Assembly (NCBI RefSeq): GCF_002160865.1 | Contig: NZ_NFLJ01000029.1 | Location: 1 to 38,559 of the forward strand | Direction: 5' to 3' | Source: Massiliimicrobium timonense | GTDB lineage: Bacteria; Bacillota_I; Bacilli_A; Erysipelotrichales; Coprobacillaceae | DNA length: 38,559 nt | Shown here: positions 8,665-17,138 of the stretch, piece by piece | How the letters are laid out: each line of letters starts with the position of its first letter | Numbering within the stretch: the first letter of the stretch is position 1 | Notes under the pieces: model-generated | Seen by the model: the letters and a program-made list of their open reading frames with translations, nothing else | Database searches by the model: none | Told to the model about the DNA's origin: nothing | Program-made: the position numbers and the translations under genes

Positions 8665-9669
8665 TTATTTTTTGTTATGAATGATGAAGTTATAAGCATC
8701 TTTGCACATATCTTCTAATGATTTTTCAGCAACCCATCCCAGTTCTTCTCTGGCCTTAGCTGGGTCTGCATAACAAGTTGCTATATCTCCGGCACGTCTT
8801 GGTTTGATTTCATAGTTGACTTTGACATTGTTTGCTTTTTCATAAGCTTTCACAATATCTAAAACACTATAACCATGTCCTGTTCCTAAATTATAAGTAT
8901 AAACACCATGATCACCAACAAGTTTCTTTAAGGCTTTGACATGTCCTTTTGCTAAATCTACAACATGGATATAATCTCTGACACCTGTTCCATCTGGTGT
9001 ATCATAGTCATTACCAAAGACACCTAAACATTCTAATTCACCAACAGCTACCTTAGAAATATAAGGCACAAGGTTATTAGGAATACCATTTGGATCTTCA
9101 CCTAATAAACCACTTTCATGAGCACCAATAGGATTGAAATACCTCAATAAAACAATATTCCATTGATCATCAGAAATATAAATATCTCTTAAAATATTTT
9201 CAATCATTAATTTTGTTGTTCCATAAGGATTTGTTGTTGGACCTAATGGAAAATCTTCTTTGATAGGTACTGTATGAGGATTTCCATATACAGTTGCACT
9301 TGATGAAAAGATTAAATTCTTACAGTTATATTTTCTTAATAATTGACATAAAACAAGTGTACTCATCAAGTTATTTTGATAATATTCCATTGGTTTTTGA
9401 ACAGACTCACCAACAGCTTTATAACCTGCAAAATGAATAGCACCATCAATTTGATGTTCTTGAAAAACCTTTTCCATAGCTTCTTCATCACAACAATCCA
9501 CTTCATAAAAAGCAGGTCTTTTCCCTGTAATCTTAGTGATATTGTCCAATGCTTCTGGCTTAGAATTGTAAAAGTTATCTACAATCACAACTTCATGTCC
9601 TTCCTGCATTAACTCAACAACTGTGTGGCTTCCAATATATCCCGCACCACCTGTGACTAAAATTTTCAT
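8665..9669 (-). CDS. galE: UDP-glucose 4-epimerase
   Basis: This 334-residue extended short-chain dehydrogenase/reductase interconverts UDP-glucose and UDP-galactose using bound NAD+. The NAD site TGGAGYIGSH is at the N-terminus, FSSSATVYG supplies the catalytic Ser/Thr, and YGTTK is the YxxxK catalytic pair. YFNPIGAHESGLLGEDP and GTGVRDYIHVVDLA are GalE-specific substrate-binding stretches. It is the last gene of an operon, its start overlapping the stop of the glutaredoxin-like gene by four bases, and a terminator follows. No other Leloir-pathway gene is nearby. Confidence 0.97.
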   Translation of the reverse strand: MKILVTGGAGYIGSHTVVELMQEGHEVVIVDNFYNSKPEALDNITKITGKRPAFYEVDCCDEEAMEKVFQEHQIDGAIHFAGYKAVGESVQKPMEYYQNNLMSTLVLCQLLRKYNCKNLIFSSSATVYGNPHTVPIKEDFPLGPTTNPYGTTKLMIENILRDIYISDDQWNIVLLRYFNPIGAHESGLLGEDPNGIPNNLVPYISKVAVGELECLGVFGNDYDTPDGTGVRDYIHVVDLAKGHVKALKKLVGDHGVYTYNLGTGHGYSVLDIVKAYEKANNVKVNYEIKPRRAGDIATCYADPAKAREELGWVAEKSLEDMCKDAYNFIIHNKK

Positions 9670-9929
9670 TCATTTTCCTCCTTTAAATAGTCCTCAAATA
9701 TCTTTTGAATTTCTTCTTTTGTCACTGCTCCTTCATGAAGTTTTCTTTGACCTTCAAAAAAACAAGGAACATAATAATAATCATAACGATCAGCCAATTC
9801 ACTTTGTTCACTTTCTTCAATCGTTTCTATAGGAATCTGCTGATATTGATTATTTTGCTGATAAAGTTCTTCTATCCATTGAAATGCCTGACGACAATAA
9901 GGACAGTTTTTTAAATAAAATAATTTCAT
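9666..9929 (-). CDS. Glutaredoxin-like thioredoxin-fold protein
   Basis: At 87 residues this fits a single thioredoxin-fold domain with redox motif CPYC at residues 9-12 and the cis-proline in YVPCFF. The classical glutaredoxin GG motif near the C-terminus is not clear, so it may be a NrdH/glutaredoxin-like or thioredoxin-like reductant. It lies between the cyclophilin and galE genes with a 4-base overlap to galE, in a co-translated cluster. Its partner protein is not evident. Confidence 0.82.
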   Translation of the reverse strand: MKLFYLKNCPYCRQAFQWIEELYQQNNQYQQIPIETIEESEQSELADRYDYYYVPCFFEGQRKLHEGAVTKEEIQKIFEDYLKEENE

Positions 9930-9930
9930 C

Positions 9931-10413
9931 TTAAATCAACCTCATTGTTTTAATAACGACTGGTTCTAATGGACAATCTCTAGCATCCGTTGCCACATTA
10001 GCAATTTCATCAATCACATGTTTTCCCTTCGTAATTTTTCCAAAAGCAGCATACTCTCCATCAAGATGAGGTGCATCTTCATGCATAATAAAGAATTGTG
10101 AACTTGCTGAATCCTTAATCATTGTACGTGCCATTGAAAGCACACCTCTGGTATGCAATAATGGATTATCGATACCATTACTTTTAAATTCTCCTTTAAT
10201 TGCTGGTGTTTCATGAATATGCATATCTTTATCATAGCCACCACCTTGAATCATAAATCCCGCAATGACACGATGGAAAATCAACCCATCATAAAAATGA
10301 CTTTCAATTAAATCAACAAAATTTTTCACAGTACGCGGGGCAATTTCAGGATATAACTCACCCGACATCACTTCACCATTTTCCATTTCAATTTCAAAAT
10401 CTATTGTTTTCAT
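9931..10413 (-). CDS. Peptidyl-prolyl cis-trans isomerase, cyclophilin type
   Basis: This 160-residue cyclophilin catalyses cis-trans isomerisation of X-Pro bonds. Active-site signatures include FHRVIAGFMIQGG (catalytic Arg) and MARTMIKDSASSQFFI, with HLDGEYAAFGKI in the C-terminal half. There is no signal peptide, so it acts in the cytoplasm. Its ATG overlaps the upstream membrane-protein stop (ATGA) and the glutaredoxin-like gene follows after one base, indicating an operon. Confidence 0.94.
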   Translation of the reverse strand: MKTIDFEIEMENGEVMSGELYPEIAPRTVKNFVDLIESHFYDGLIFHRVIAGFMIQGGGYDKDMHIHETPAIKGEFKSNGIDNPLLHTRGVLSMARTMIKDSASSQFFIMHEDAPHLDGEYAAFGKITKGKHVIDEIANVATDARDCPLEPVVIKTMRLI

Positions 10414-10694
10414 AATTCGTCCTCTTTCTCCTCAATCATACGACGCTGATCGGTCGTATTTTCTTTTTTCTTTTTTAAATAAAACTTTACACCAAAAAAT
10501 AACACAATCATTGCAATAAGACATAACAACAAATGAACAATTTTTCCCATTTGTTCAAATTGATATGCTAAAGCAACAGTTAAACATAAATTCAAAATCA
10601 ATAAAGCACCTGTTGTTTTTATTCTCTTATTATAAAGGCAATCCAATGCAAAAGCATTCGATAAAAACAATATAATAATTAATCCAACTTCCAT
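10410..10694 (-). CDS. Small membrane protein of unknown function
   Basis: This is a 94-residue product with three hydrophobic segments (about residues 2-17, 27-43 and 48-68) followed by a highly charged tail (KKKKENTTDQRRMIEEKEDEL). The start at 10694 follows AGGAGG. An in-frame ATG 48 bases upstream lacks such a site. It is the first gene of the operon with cyclophilin, glutaredoxin-like and galE genes and overlaps cyclophilin by four bases. No family is recognised. Confidence 0.65.
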   Translation of the reverse strand: MEVGLIIILFLSNAFALDCLYNKRIKTTGALLILNLCLTVALAYQFEQMGKIVHLLLCLIAMIVLFFGVKFYLKKKKENTTDQRRMIEEKEDEL

Positions 10695-10761
10695 GTTTTT
10701 TCCTCCTAGTGTTATCATAACATCTTTTTCTATAAATTTCACTATAATTATGCTGTAACCG

Positions 10762-10790
10762 TTTTCATTATTTTATAAATGTGTTAGAAT
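10762..10790 (+). promoter_or_regulatory. Probable sigma-A promoter of the EF-G-like gene
   Basis: A weak -35 (TTTTCA) and a -10 TAGAAT with an upstream TG (extended -10) are separated by 17 bases, about 40 bases before the start codon. The same gap must also hold the promoter of the divergent operon at 10694. Confidence 0.5.
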
Positions 10791-10833
10791 AAAAGAAAGA
10801 TATTCCAAAAAATATTAAAGGAGCGTGATGATA

Positions 10834-12891
10834 ATGAGAGCTTATCACTCAAACGAAATTGGAAATGTCGTTGTGTTAGGTCACTCTGGGAGTGGCAAAA
10901 CCAGCGTGATTGAAGCGATGGCTTATCGTGCTGGTTTAACAAACCGTATTGGAAAAATTGAAGATGGAAACACAATTAGTGATTATTCACCAGAAGAAAT
11001 CAAAAGACATTCTTCAGTAGGATTGTCTATTATTCCATTAGAATGGAATAACTGTAAGATTAATTTATTAGACACACCCGGTTCTTTTGATTTTGTTGGT
11101 GAAGTTGAAGCCGCTTTAAAAGTTGCTGAAAGTGCCTTGATTGTTGTTCCGGCAACAGAAGGAATCAGTGTTGGAACAAAGGAAGCCATGCATAAAGCTT
11201 ATGATAAAGCCAAGATGATTTATATTAGTGGGCTGGATTATCCAAATGCTGCTTACCAGCAAAAATTAGAAGATTTAAAAATGACATATGGAAAAGCGAT
11301 TGCCCCTATTCAAGTTCCGATTATGGAAGGAAATAAAATGGTTGGTTATGTCAATGTTGCAAAAATGGAAGGACGTTATTTTGATGGCGAACAAACACAT
11401 CCTTGTCCTATTCCAGATGATATGTGGGATGAAATTACACCTATTAAAAATATGATTGATGAAGCTGTAGCGAATACAAATGATGAATTATTAGAGAAAT
11501 ATATTAATGAAGAACCTTTCACAAAGGAAGAAATTTCTTGGGCTTTACGTCAAGGTGTTATGAATAAAACATTGATTCCTGTTTTATGTGGAACAAATCA
11601 GATTGGAATTCAGATTATTTTAAATTCAATGGTTGCTTTCTTTAGTGCTGCTGGAGATATGGTCAATTCTATGGTTGTGCATAATGAGGAAACAGATGAA
11701 GATGATTTAATTGGTTTTGATGAATCTTTAGCACCATCTTTATTTGTATTTAAAACAATAGCTGATCCTTTTGTAGGGCGCATTTCTTTATTTAAGGTTT
11801 GTACAGGTTCTATTCATGCTGGTATGACTTTATTCAATGTTCAGAAAAAAGAAGCTGAGAAATTGAATAAAATCTATATTATGAAAGGTAAGGATTTAGT
11901 AGAAACAGATTGTTTAAATGCTGGAGATATTGGTGCTTTATCTAAATTATCTTATACTCAAACAAATGATACATTATGTACTTTAGATTATCGTATCACT
12001 TATGAAACAATCTTATTCTCTCAACCTTATTATGGAAAAGCCATTAAACCTGTAGGTAAAGCGAATGAAGAAAAGATTACCAATGCTTTAAATAAACTTT
12101 TGGAAGAAGACAAAACATTAAAATTTGAAAACAATCCAGAAACAAAACAACAATGTATCTATGGTATTGGAGATATTCATATTGATAGTGTTGTTTCTAA
12201 ATTAAAAGAAAGATTTAAAATTGATGTCACATTAGATAATATTATTATTCCTTATCGTGAAACGATTCGTGGTCAAGTGACACAACGTTATAAATATAAG
12301 AAACAATCTGGTGGTCATGGTCAATATGGTGATGTAGAAATCACATTTGAACCTTTACATGATTATACTGTTCCATTTGTATTTGAAGAAAAAATCTTTG
12401 GTGGTGCTGTTCCTAAAGCTTACTTCCCTGCTGTAGAAAAAGGTTTAGTGGAAGCAACAAAGCATGGTATTTTAGCACAGTATCCTGTTTTAGGTATTAA
12501 AGCAACTTTGATTGATGGTTCATATCATAGTGTTGATTCTTCTGAAATGGCATTTAAAACAGCAACAATCATGTGTTTTAAAGAAGCAATGGAAAAAGCA
12601 AAACCTGCTTTATTAGAACCATTTATGACTTTGCATGTTTATATTGATGAAAAATTTACGGGAGATATTATGGGACACTTCAATAAAAAACGTGCCCGTG
12701 TGATGGGTAGTGAAATCTTAGAAGATGGTTTAATTAAGATTACTGCTGAAGCCCCACAGGAAGAAGTCATGAATTACGCTGTTGATTTACGTGCAATGAC
12801 ACAAGGTCAAGGCTTCTTTGATATGGAATTTCTAGGATATGAGTTTGCACCTGAACATGTGACAAAACGTGTGATCGCAAACCATCAATAA
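10834..12891 (+). CDS. Elongation factor G-like GTPase (EF-G paralogue)
   Basis: This 685-residue protein has the full EF-G layout: GTPase domain with P-loop GHSGSGKT and switch II DTPGSFDF, EF-Tu-like domain II, and EF-G domains III-V, including SGGHGQYGDVEI in domain IV. The start is among three close in-frame candidates; the ATG at 10834 is best spaced from AAGGAG. The G4 motif that reads NKxD in true EF-G is SGLD here, and the effector loop is unusual. It therefore belongs to the EF-G-like paralogue group, whose role (ribosome-associated or regulatory) is not settled. It is monocistronic, with a terminator behind it. Confidence 0.88.
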   Translation: MRAYHSNEIGNVVVLGHSGSGKTSVIEAMAYRAGLTNRIGKIEDGNTISDYSPEEIKRHSSVGLSIIPLEWNNCKINLLDTPGSFDFVGEVEAALKVAESALIVVPATEGISVGTKEAMHKAYDKAKMIYISGLDYPNAAYQQKLEDLKMTYGKAIAPIQVPIMEGNKMVGYVNVAKMEGRYFDGEQTHPCPIPDDMWDEITPIKNMIDEAVANTNDELLEKYINEEPFTKEEISWALRQGVMNKTLIPVLCGTNQIGIQIILNSMVAFFSAAGDMVNSMVVHNEETDEDDLIGFDESLAPSLFVFKTIADPFVGRISLFKVCTGSIHAGMTLFNVQKKEAEKLNKIYIMKGKDLVETDCLNAGDIGALSKLSYTQTNDTLCTLDYRITYETILFSQPYYGKAIKPVGKANEEKITNALNKLLEEDKTLKFENNPETKQQCIYGIGDIHIDSVVSKLKERFKIDVTLDNIIIPYRETIRGQVTQRYKYKKQSGGHGQYGDVEITFEPLHDYTVPFVFEEKIFGGAVPKAYFPAVEKGLVEATKHGILAQYPVLGIKATLIDGSYHSVDSSEMAFKTATIMCFKEAMEKAKPALLEPFMTLHVYIDEKFTGDIMGHFNKKRARVMGSEILEDGLIKITAEAPQEEVMNYAVDLRAMTQGQGFFDMEFLGYEFAPEHVTKRVIANHQ

Positions 12892-12894
12892 TGT

Positions 12895-12931
12895 AAAAAA
12901 GGAGATAACAAAGCGTTATTTCCTTTTTTCA
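12895..12931 (+). terminator. Intrinsic terminator after EF-G-like gene
   Basis: AAAAAAGGAGATAAC, loop AAAG, CGTTATTTCCTTTTTT form a long stem with one internal mismatch and a T-run four bases after the stop codon. Confidence 0.8.
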
Positions 12932-12963
12932 CATCATTCACACAATATTCCAACAATAATTAT

Positions 12964-12991
12964 TTGACAGTTTCTAAAAATGCTTTAGAAT
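12964..12991 (+). promoter_or_regulatory. Sigma-A-type promoter of the NlpC/P60 gene
   Basis: A consensus -35 TTGACA and a -10 TAGAAT are separated by 16 bases and lie about 20 bases before the GTG start. Confidence 0.75.
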
Positions 12992-13012
12992 AAAGATAAG
13001 GAGGAATGTGAT

Positions 13013-14374
13013 GTGTTGAAAAAGAAAATCATTGTTTCATGTTTATCATTCAGTCTGTTTGCCTGTCTATTTGCAACATCCTACCATGTCAAAGCAGTAG
13101 ATTTTGAAGGAAAAGAATCTCAATATATCAAATTATGTTCTTCTTCTAAACTCACAAACAGTCAACAAAAAACATGTAAAGAATTTAATAATTATCTCTA
13201 TGACAAAAATAAAGAATTAAAAGAAGAAGCATCTCAAGCTAAAGAAGATGCCCAAAATACAAAAGAGGATATTGCCCAAATTGCTCAAAAGATTACCGAA
13301 ATAGATACAAAGATAGAATCAGCTGAAAGTGAATTAGATTATGTACAAAAAAATATTGAAAAATTAAAAAAAGAAGTACAAGAACAAAGTGAAAAACTTC
13401 AAGAACGTTTGTATAGTATGCAAACAACACTTAATTCAAATATTTTTACAACATATATCTTTGGTGCTGATACTATTTCTGATTTCATGAGCCGTATTAT
13501 CAACATTAAAGAAATTACCAATTATGATAATGAACTGATTGATCAAATCAATGAAAATATAAAAGAAGTACAAAAACAAGAAACAACTTTAAAGAATTTA
13601 AAAGCATCTCTAGAAGATGATAAAAAAGAACAGGCAAGTCTGCAAAAAACATTCCAGGCAAAATTAACTGAACAAAATAAGACAGTTGCAAGTAACACAT
13701 CTCAAGCAGCGAAAAACCAAGAATCTATTGAATCTATTCAAAAGAACTTAGCCGCTATCCAAAAAGCATCTGATGCTTCAAAAGTGAACCATGTTTCTCA
13801 GGCAACACCTAATAAAAAACCATCTTCTAGTCAATCAACCCAAAAACCATCGCAAAATGAATCAAGCAATACCAATGATGATTCTTCTCAAAAAGAAGAA
13901 CAAAAAGAAGAACAAAATCAAGAAGAAAATAATACATCTTCTGATAGCAATTTATCATCTAATGAAGAATTAGGTTTAGCTATTGCTAATAAGGCATTAA
14001 CACGTCAAGGTTATATGTATGTATGGGGTGGTTGTCATACAATGAGTGAAGTTAAAAATCCAAATCAGACAAAATTTGATTGTTCTGGTTTAGTTTGCTG
14101 GGCTCATTATCAATGTGGTGTAAACATTGGTGTTCAATCAACCAAATGGAATCTTGCAACAGCAGGGAAATCTGTATCAAAAGCGAATATACAGGCAGGA
14201 GATATTATTCTCTTTAGTGACAATGGAGCCTTTAGTGGTGTTCATCATGTAGGAATCTATATCGGAGATAATAAAATGGTTCATGCTCCTTCAACAGGAA
14301 AACCTGTTCAAGTTGCTGATTTAAGTTATAGCTATTGGCAAAATGAATGGTATACTTGCCGTCGTTTATATTAG
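13013..14374 (+). CDS. Secreted coiled-coil NlpC/P60 peptidoglycan hydrolase
   Basis: This is a 453-residue exported cell-wall hydrolase. The signal peptide covers about residues 1-28, with basic MLKKK, a hydrophobic core and cleavage after VKA. Two long coiled-coil stretches (about 50-130 and 165-245) resemble the CwlO/PcsB N-terminal domain that docks on FtsEX. A Ser/Gln/Glu-rich linker follows, then an NlpC/P60 domain from about 325 with catalytic Cys in KFDCSGLVCW and His in VHHVGIYIGDNKMVH. It probably cuts stem peptides during growth or division. The start is GTG behind GGAGG. The FtsEX pair is not in the window, so regulation by it is inferred. Confidence 0.92.
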   Translation: MLKKKIIVSCLSFSLFACLFATSYHVKAVDFEGKESQYIKLCSSSKLTNSQQKTCKEFNNYLYDKNKELKEEASQAKEDAQNTKEDIAQIAQKITEIDTKIESAESELDYVQKNIEKLKKEVQEQSEKLQERLYSMQTTLNSNIFTTYIFGADTISDFMSRIINIKEITNYDNELIDQINENIKEVQKQETTLKNLKASLEDDKKEQASLQKTFQAKLTEQNKTVASNTSQAAKNQESIESIQKNLAAIQKASDASKVNHVSQATPNKKPSSSQSTQKPSQNESSNTNDDSSQKEEQKEEQNQEENNTSSDSNLSSNEELGLAIANKALTRQGYMYVWGGCHTMSEVKNPNQTKFDCSGLVCWAHYQCGVNIGVQSTKWNLATAGKSVSKANIQAGDIILFSDNGAFSGVHHVGIYIGDNKMVHAPSTGKPVQVADLSYSYWQNEWYTCRRLY

Positions 14375-14397
14375 ACATCATCATGATGTCTTTTTTT
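14373..14397 (+). terminator. Intrinsic terminator of the NlpC/P60 gene
   Basis: GACATCA-TCA-TGATGTC is followed by seven T directly after the stop codon. Confidence 0.8.
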
Positions 14398-14402
14398 CAT
14401 GA

Positions 14403-14430
14403 TAAAAGGCGATACAATGATCGCCTTTTA
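14403..14430. terminator. Terminator of the NagB-like operon (probably bidirectional)
   Basis: AAAAGGCGAT and ATCGCCTTTT form a perfect 10-bp stem around a 6-base loop between two convergent genes. A/T runs on both sides let it act on either strand. Confidence 0.8.
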
Positions 14431-15147
14431 TAATCGAGATTCATCTTCAATTGACAACAAAGAAGCTGCTGCTTCATCACAGATCACCGTAAAATTAGGA
14501 TGAAGCTTTAAAACTGTTGCAGGAACTTCTTCATTAATAGGTTCTTCAATAAAACGTTTAAAAATTTCTGCTTTTTCATGACCATCTACAATCATGACCA
14601 GATGATTGACACGCATCAAACTCTTAGCCCCCATCGTAATCGTATAAGGTTGTCGTGGTCTTTCACCATAAGTTGGATTGACTGCTAATTTATCCTTATA
14701 TTCCATACAGTAAGTATAACTATCAAATTGTGTACAACGTGGACAATTCCCACAAAAATGACCATCATGTCCTAGACCAATCACCATGACATCAATGCCT
14801 CCAGCTTGACGAATCTGCCAGTCATAATCATGCCAGTTATCAAGCGTGATACGATGAATATGTTCTTCTAAAATATGTGCCGGTTCAAAAAACATCTCTT
14901 TCATTTCAGCCCAGTTTGTTCCATATTTTTCACCAATAAATGGATTTTCATCAAATAAATAATATTCCACATCCTTAAATTTCTTTTGATCCCTTACAAG
15001 AGGAATCATCATTTCATATAAAAGACGTGGTGTTCTTCCCGATGTCAATGAAATATTGACTCTTTTATCTTGTAACATAGCACCAAGTAAAATATACATA
15101 GCACTTTCACTCATGGCTTTGACATCTTTTTCAATAACTAATTTCAT
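14428..15147 (-). CDS. Glucosamine-6-phosphate deaminase / 6-phosphogluconolactonase family protein
   Basis: This 239-residue protein has the NagB/6PGL fold: SGRTPRLLYEM for phosphate binding and VIGLGHDGHF, the family's catalytic region. An unusual Cys-containing insertion, FCGNCPRCTQF, follows that motif, where classical NagB continues differently. It therefore resembles the NagB-related subgroup annotated as deaminases in gut Firmicutes, and the exact sugar phosphate is uncertain. The ATG at 15147 overlaps the stop of the ferredoxin-type gene (ATGA), so it is translated with two rubredoxin-type proteins. That pairing is odd for an amino-sugar enzyme. Confidence 0.75.
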   Translation of the reverse strand: MKLVIEKDVKAMSESAMYILLGAMLQDKRVNISLTSGRTPRLLYEMMIPLVRDQKKFKDVEYYLFDENPFIGEKYGTNWAEMKEMFFEPAHILEEHIHRITLDNWHDYDWQIRQAGGIDVMVIGLGHDGHFCGNCPRCTQFDSYTYCMEYKDKLAVNPTYGERPRQPYTITMGAKSLMRVNHLVMIVDGHEKAEIFKRFIEEPINEEVPATVLKLHPNFTVICDEAAASLLSIEDESRL

Positions 15148-15770
15148 AATGATCCTTCCTTTTCTATTCTTTCTAATTGTTTTTCTGTTGCCTTGCAAAT
15201 AGGACAAACAGGTGTTTCATTATTTTTAACTTCAAAAATGGCACCACACACAAGACAATGATATTGAATCGTAGTAACTTCATGAAATGATATCTTTGTT
15301 AATAAGTTTTGAGCAACATCCGTTGGAAAATCATCACATGGAGGATTTTCTACAAAAGATTCAAGTAATTGCTGGGTATTAGCACTTTGAGGTAACATAA
15401 ATCCTGCTTCACGCATGATATCTTCATGAACCAAGCGAATAGATTTTACAAATGCCTTCATTAAACGATACAATTCATCATTATGACTATTCATCAATTG
15501 TCTGGCAAGTTGCTCCTGCTTCGCCTTTTGTGTTGTTAATGTATGAGATAAATGAACAAGAGAAAGGTCTTTTGATTGTTGAGGTGGATAAGTCAGTGGA
15601 ACAAGGGAGATAGCTCCACTTGGACATGCTTTGGCACAATCACCACATCCAATACATTTTTTCACATCAATGATACTGTCTTCTGTATCTGTTGCTCCTA
15701 CTGGGCAAACATAAAGACAAAGGCAATCTTTTGTACATAAGCGAATATTTCTTACAGCTATGTATTTCAT
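15144..15770 (-). CDS. Ferredoxin-rubredoxin fusion protein (4Fe-4S plus rubrerythrin-like C-terminus)
   Basis: This 208-residue electron-transfer protein has two cluster-binding blocks at the N-terminus. The first is irregular (CTKDCLCLYVCPVG) and the second canonical (CIGCGDCAKACPSG). A helical middle of about 100 residues follows, then a rubredoxin-like knuckle pair, CLVCGAIF and CPICKA. It presumably shuttles electrons in the cytoplasm, perhaps for peroxide or oxygen detoxification as in rubrerythrin systems; that is inference. Its start overlaps the stop of the rubredoxin gene upstream and its stop overlaps nagB, making a three-gene coupled operon. Confidence 0.8.
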   Translation of the reverse strand: MKYIAVRNIRLCTKDCLCLYVCPVGATDTEDSIIDVKKCIGCGDCAKACPSGAISLVPLTYPPQQSKDLSLVHLSHTLTTQKAKQEQLARQLMNSHNDELYRLMKAFVKSIRLVHEDIMREAGFMLPQSANTQQLLESFVENPPCDDFPTDVAQNLLTKISFHEVTTIQYHCLVCGAIFEVKNNETPVCPICKATEKQLERIEKEGSL

Positions 15771-16402
15771 CCAGCCTCCCTCCCCTCTATTTTTTCAAAT
15801 TTCCATGCTGGAACTTTACACACCGGACATAATTCTGGTGCTTCATCTCCAACAAACACAAAACCACATACTGAACATACCCAGACAGATGTATTTTTCA
15901 AAAATGCTCCTTGATCTTGATGATAACGCATTAATAACGAATGCAAAATAGCTGTTACCTTTTCACCCCAGACACAAATACGTTGTGTCCCTCGATCAGC
16001 TACCTGCTTTGCATATCCATGTAAAGCAGGATAATATTGTGATAGATCTTCCTGCAACAACTGTTCTAAAACGTCTACACTCGCATTATCTTCATTTTCT
16101 ACATGTGCTGTGAACAAATCAGATAATGTTTTCAAAAGCAAAGCTTCTTCGTCTTTATATTGTTTTTCACATCCACGCTGTAAATTCGAACAAATCGCTG
16201 CCAATTCTCCTAAAGAATAAACTATATCTCCTTCTGTTGATATATTCATGTCAGTTGTCTTTGTTTCTTTTTCTTCTTTGACAAACAAAGACTGATCAGC
16301 TTTACATATAGGACAGACCCATGACTCTGGCAATTGTTGAAACGTTAAATCTTCTTGACTTTCATCATAAACATATCCACAAATAGAACATACATATTTC
16401 AT
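15767..16402 (-). CDS. Double-rubredoxin protein with degenerate ferritin-like middle
   Basis: This 211-residue protein has a rubredoxin-type iron knuckle at each end. CSICGYVYDE with CPICKADQSLF is N-terminal, and CSVCGFVFVGDE with CPVCKVPAWKF is C-terminal. The helical segment between them starts NLQRGCEKQYKDEEALLL, where rubrerythrin has its diiron helix, but the regular ExxH pairs are not evident. It is probably a rubrerythrin-derived electron carrier. The start is the ATG at 16402 behind GGAGG; the open frame upstream has no good site. It is the first gene of the operon ending with the NagB-like gene. Confidence 0.78.
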   Translation of the reverse strand: MKYVCSICGYVYDESQEDLTFQQLPESWVCPICKADQSLFVKEEKETKTTDMNISTEGDIVYSLGELAAICSNLQRGCEKQYKDEEALLLKTLSDLFTAHVENEDNASVDVLEQLLQEDLSQYYPALHGYAKQVADRGTQRICVWGEKVTAILHSLLMRYHQDQGAFLKNTSVWVCSVCGFVFVGDEAPELCPVCKVPAWKFEKIEGREAG

Positions 16403-16553
16403 GACAAAACCTCCTTCCTTTTTATTGATTGTCCTTTTCTTTATTATATAATGTAGATATATATTATTCATTAAAAACAATACTTTTCAAAAAGAAAATC
16501 AATATTTCACTGAAAAACCTTCAAAAGAAATTATATTATATTTTTAGACAAAT

Positions 16554-16577
16554 AAAAAAACACTGATTTGATCAGTG
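16554..16577 (-). terminator. Original tRNA-Glu terminator, now stranded left of the element
   Basis: The minus strand reads CACTGAT-CAA-ATCAGTG and then seven T. It lies just outside the left attachment repeat, exactly where the tRNA terminator would be before integration. Confidence 0.8.
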
Positions 16578-16588
16578 CGTTTTAACAT

Positions 16589-16604
16589 TGGTAGTCCGTA
16601 GGGG
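16589..16604. repeat. attL core (16-bp direct repeat)
   Basis: TGGTAGTCCGTAGGGG is identical to 36495-36510, the 3' end (CCA plus acceptor and T-stem) of tRNA-Glu. Together they bound the integrated element. Confidence 0.92.
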
Positions 16605-16712
16605 ATAAAACCAATATTTTATATGAATTGATATAATTCAATATATGTTGATATAATCAGCACTTTTTGGATTTTGAATTATTATGAATTGTTACAAATT
16701 TATACAAGTTCA

Positions 16713-16748
16713 TCTAAATGAGTGTCGAGCGAGTGTCGCGAGAGTGTT
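16713..16748. repeat. Left arm-type integrase binding repeats
   Basis: TCTAAATGAGTGTCGA (16713-16728) is identical to 36414-36429 at the other end. It is followed by GCGAGTGTCG and GAGAGTGTTG, giving three GAGTGTYG-like units at 10-base spacing. The position inside attL fits arm-type sites for the integrase N-terminal domain. Confidence 0.7.
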
Positions 16749-17059
16749 GTAAATTAATATGTAAATTTTTAATTTTAACTACTTTTAATATAGACTTAAA
16801 AATACTTTTTCAATTCTTTTTAATTTAATTGGATATATACTAATGATATTATAATAAATACAGTTTGTAAATATGTGGATAAAACATATTTCCTTGTTTT
16901 TTGTAATATCATGCTAACGAAATGCTAATGAGTTATAAAAAGGATTATGATAAGTAATTACTAAATATAGTATATATAATTATGCTATTTAACTATAAAA
17001 GTATCTAGATATAAATAAAAACTCATATTTAATTTTTAATCACGCTTAACATCATTATA
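16749..17059. other. A/T-rich non-coding stretch
   Basis: About 310 bases between the arm sites and the candidate oriT. I see no gene. It contains AATTTTAACTAC and TTAAAAATACTTTTTCA, part of a sequence repeated near 18350 (see the duplicated left-end repeat). Confidence 0.6.
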
Positions 17060-17112
17060 AAAGTATGTATTGATGTTGGGAATTTTTAGTGTCCGACATT
17101 TTGACATACTTT
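17060..17112. other. Candidate oriT: inverted repeat upstream of mobC/relaxase
   Basis: AAAGTATGT (17060-17068) and ACATACTTT (17104-17112) are perfect inverted arms. An inner imperfect pair, ATGTTGG and CCGACAT, lies between them. Such nested repeats just upstream of mobilization genes are typical of origins of transfer. The nick site cannot be placed from sequence alone. Confidence 0.45.
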
Positions 17113-17138
17113 GGTAAACATATCTAGGAGGATTAAAA

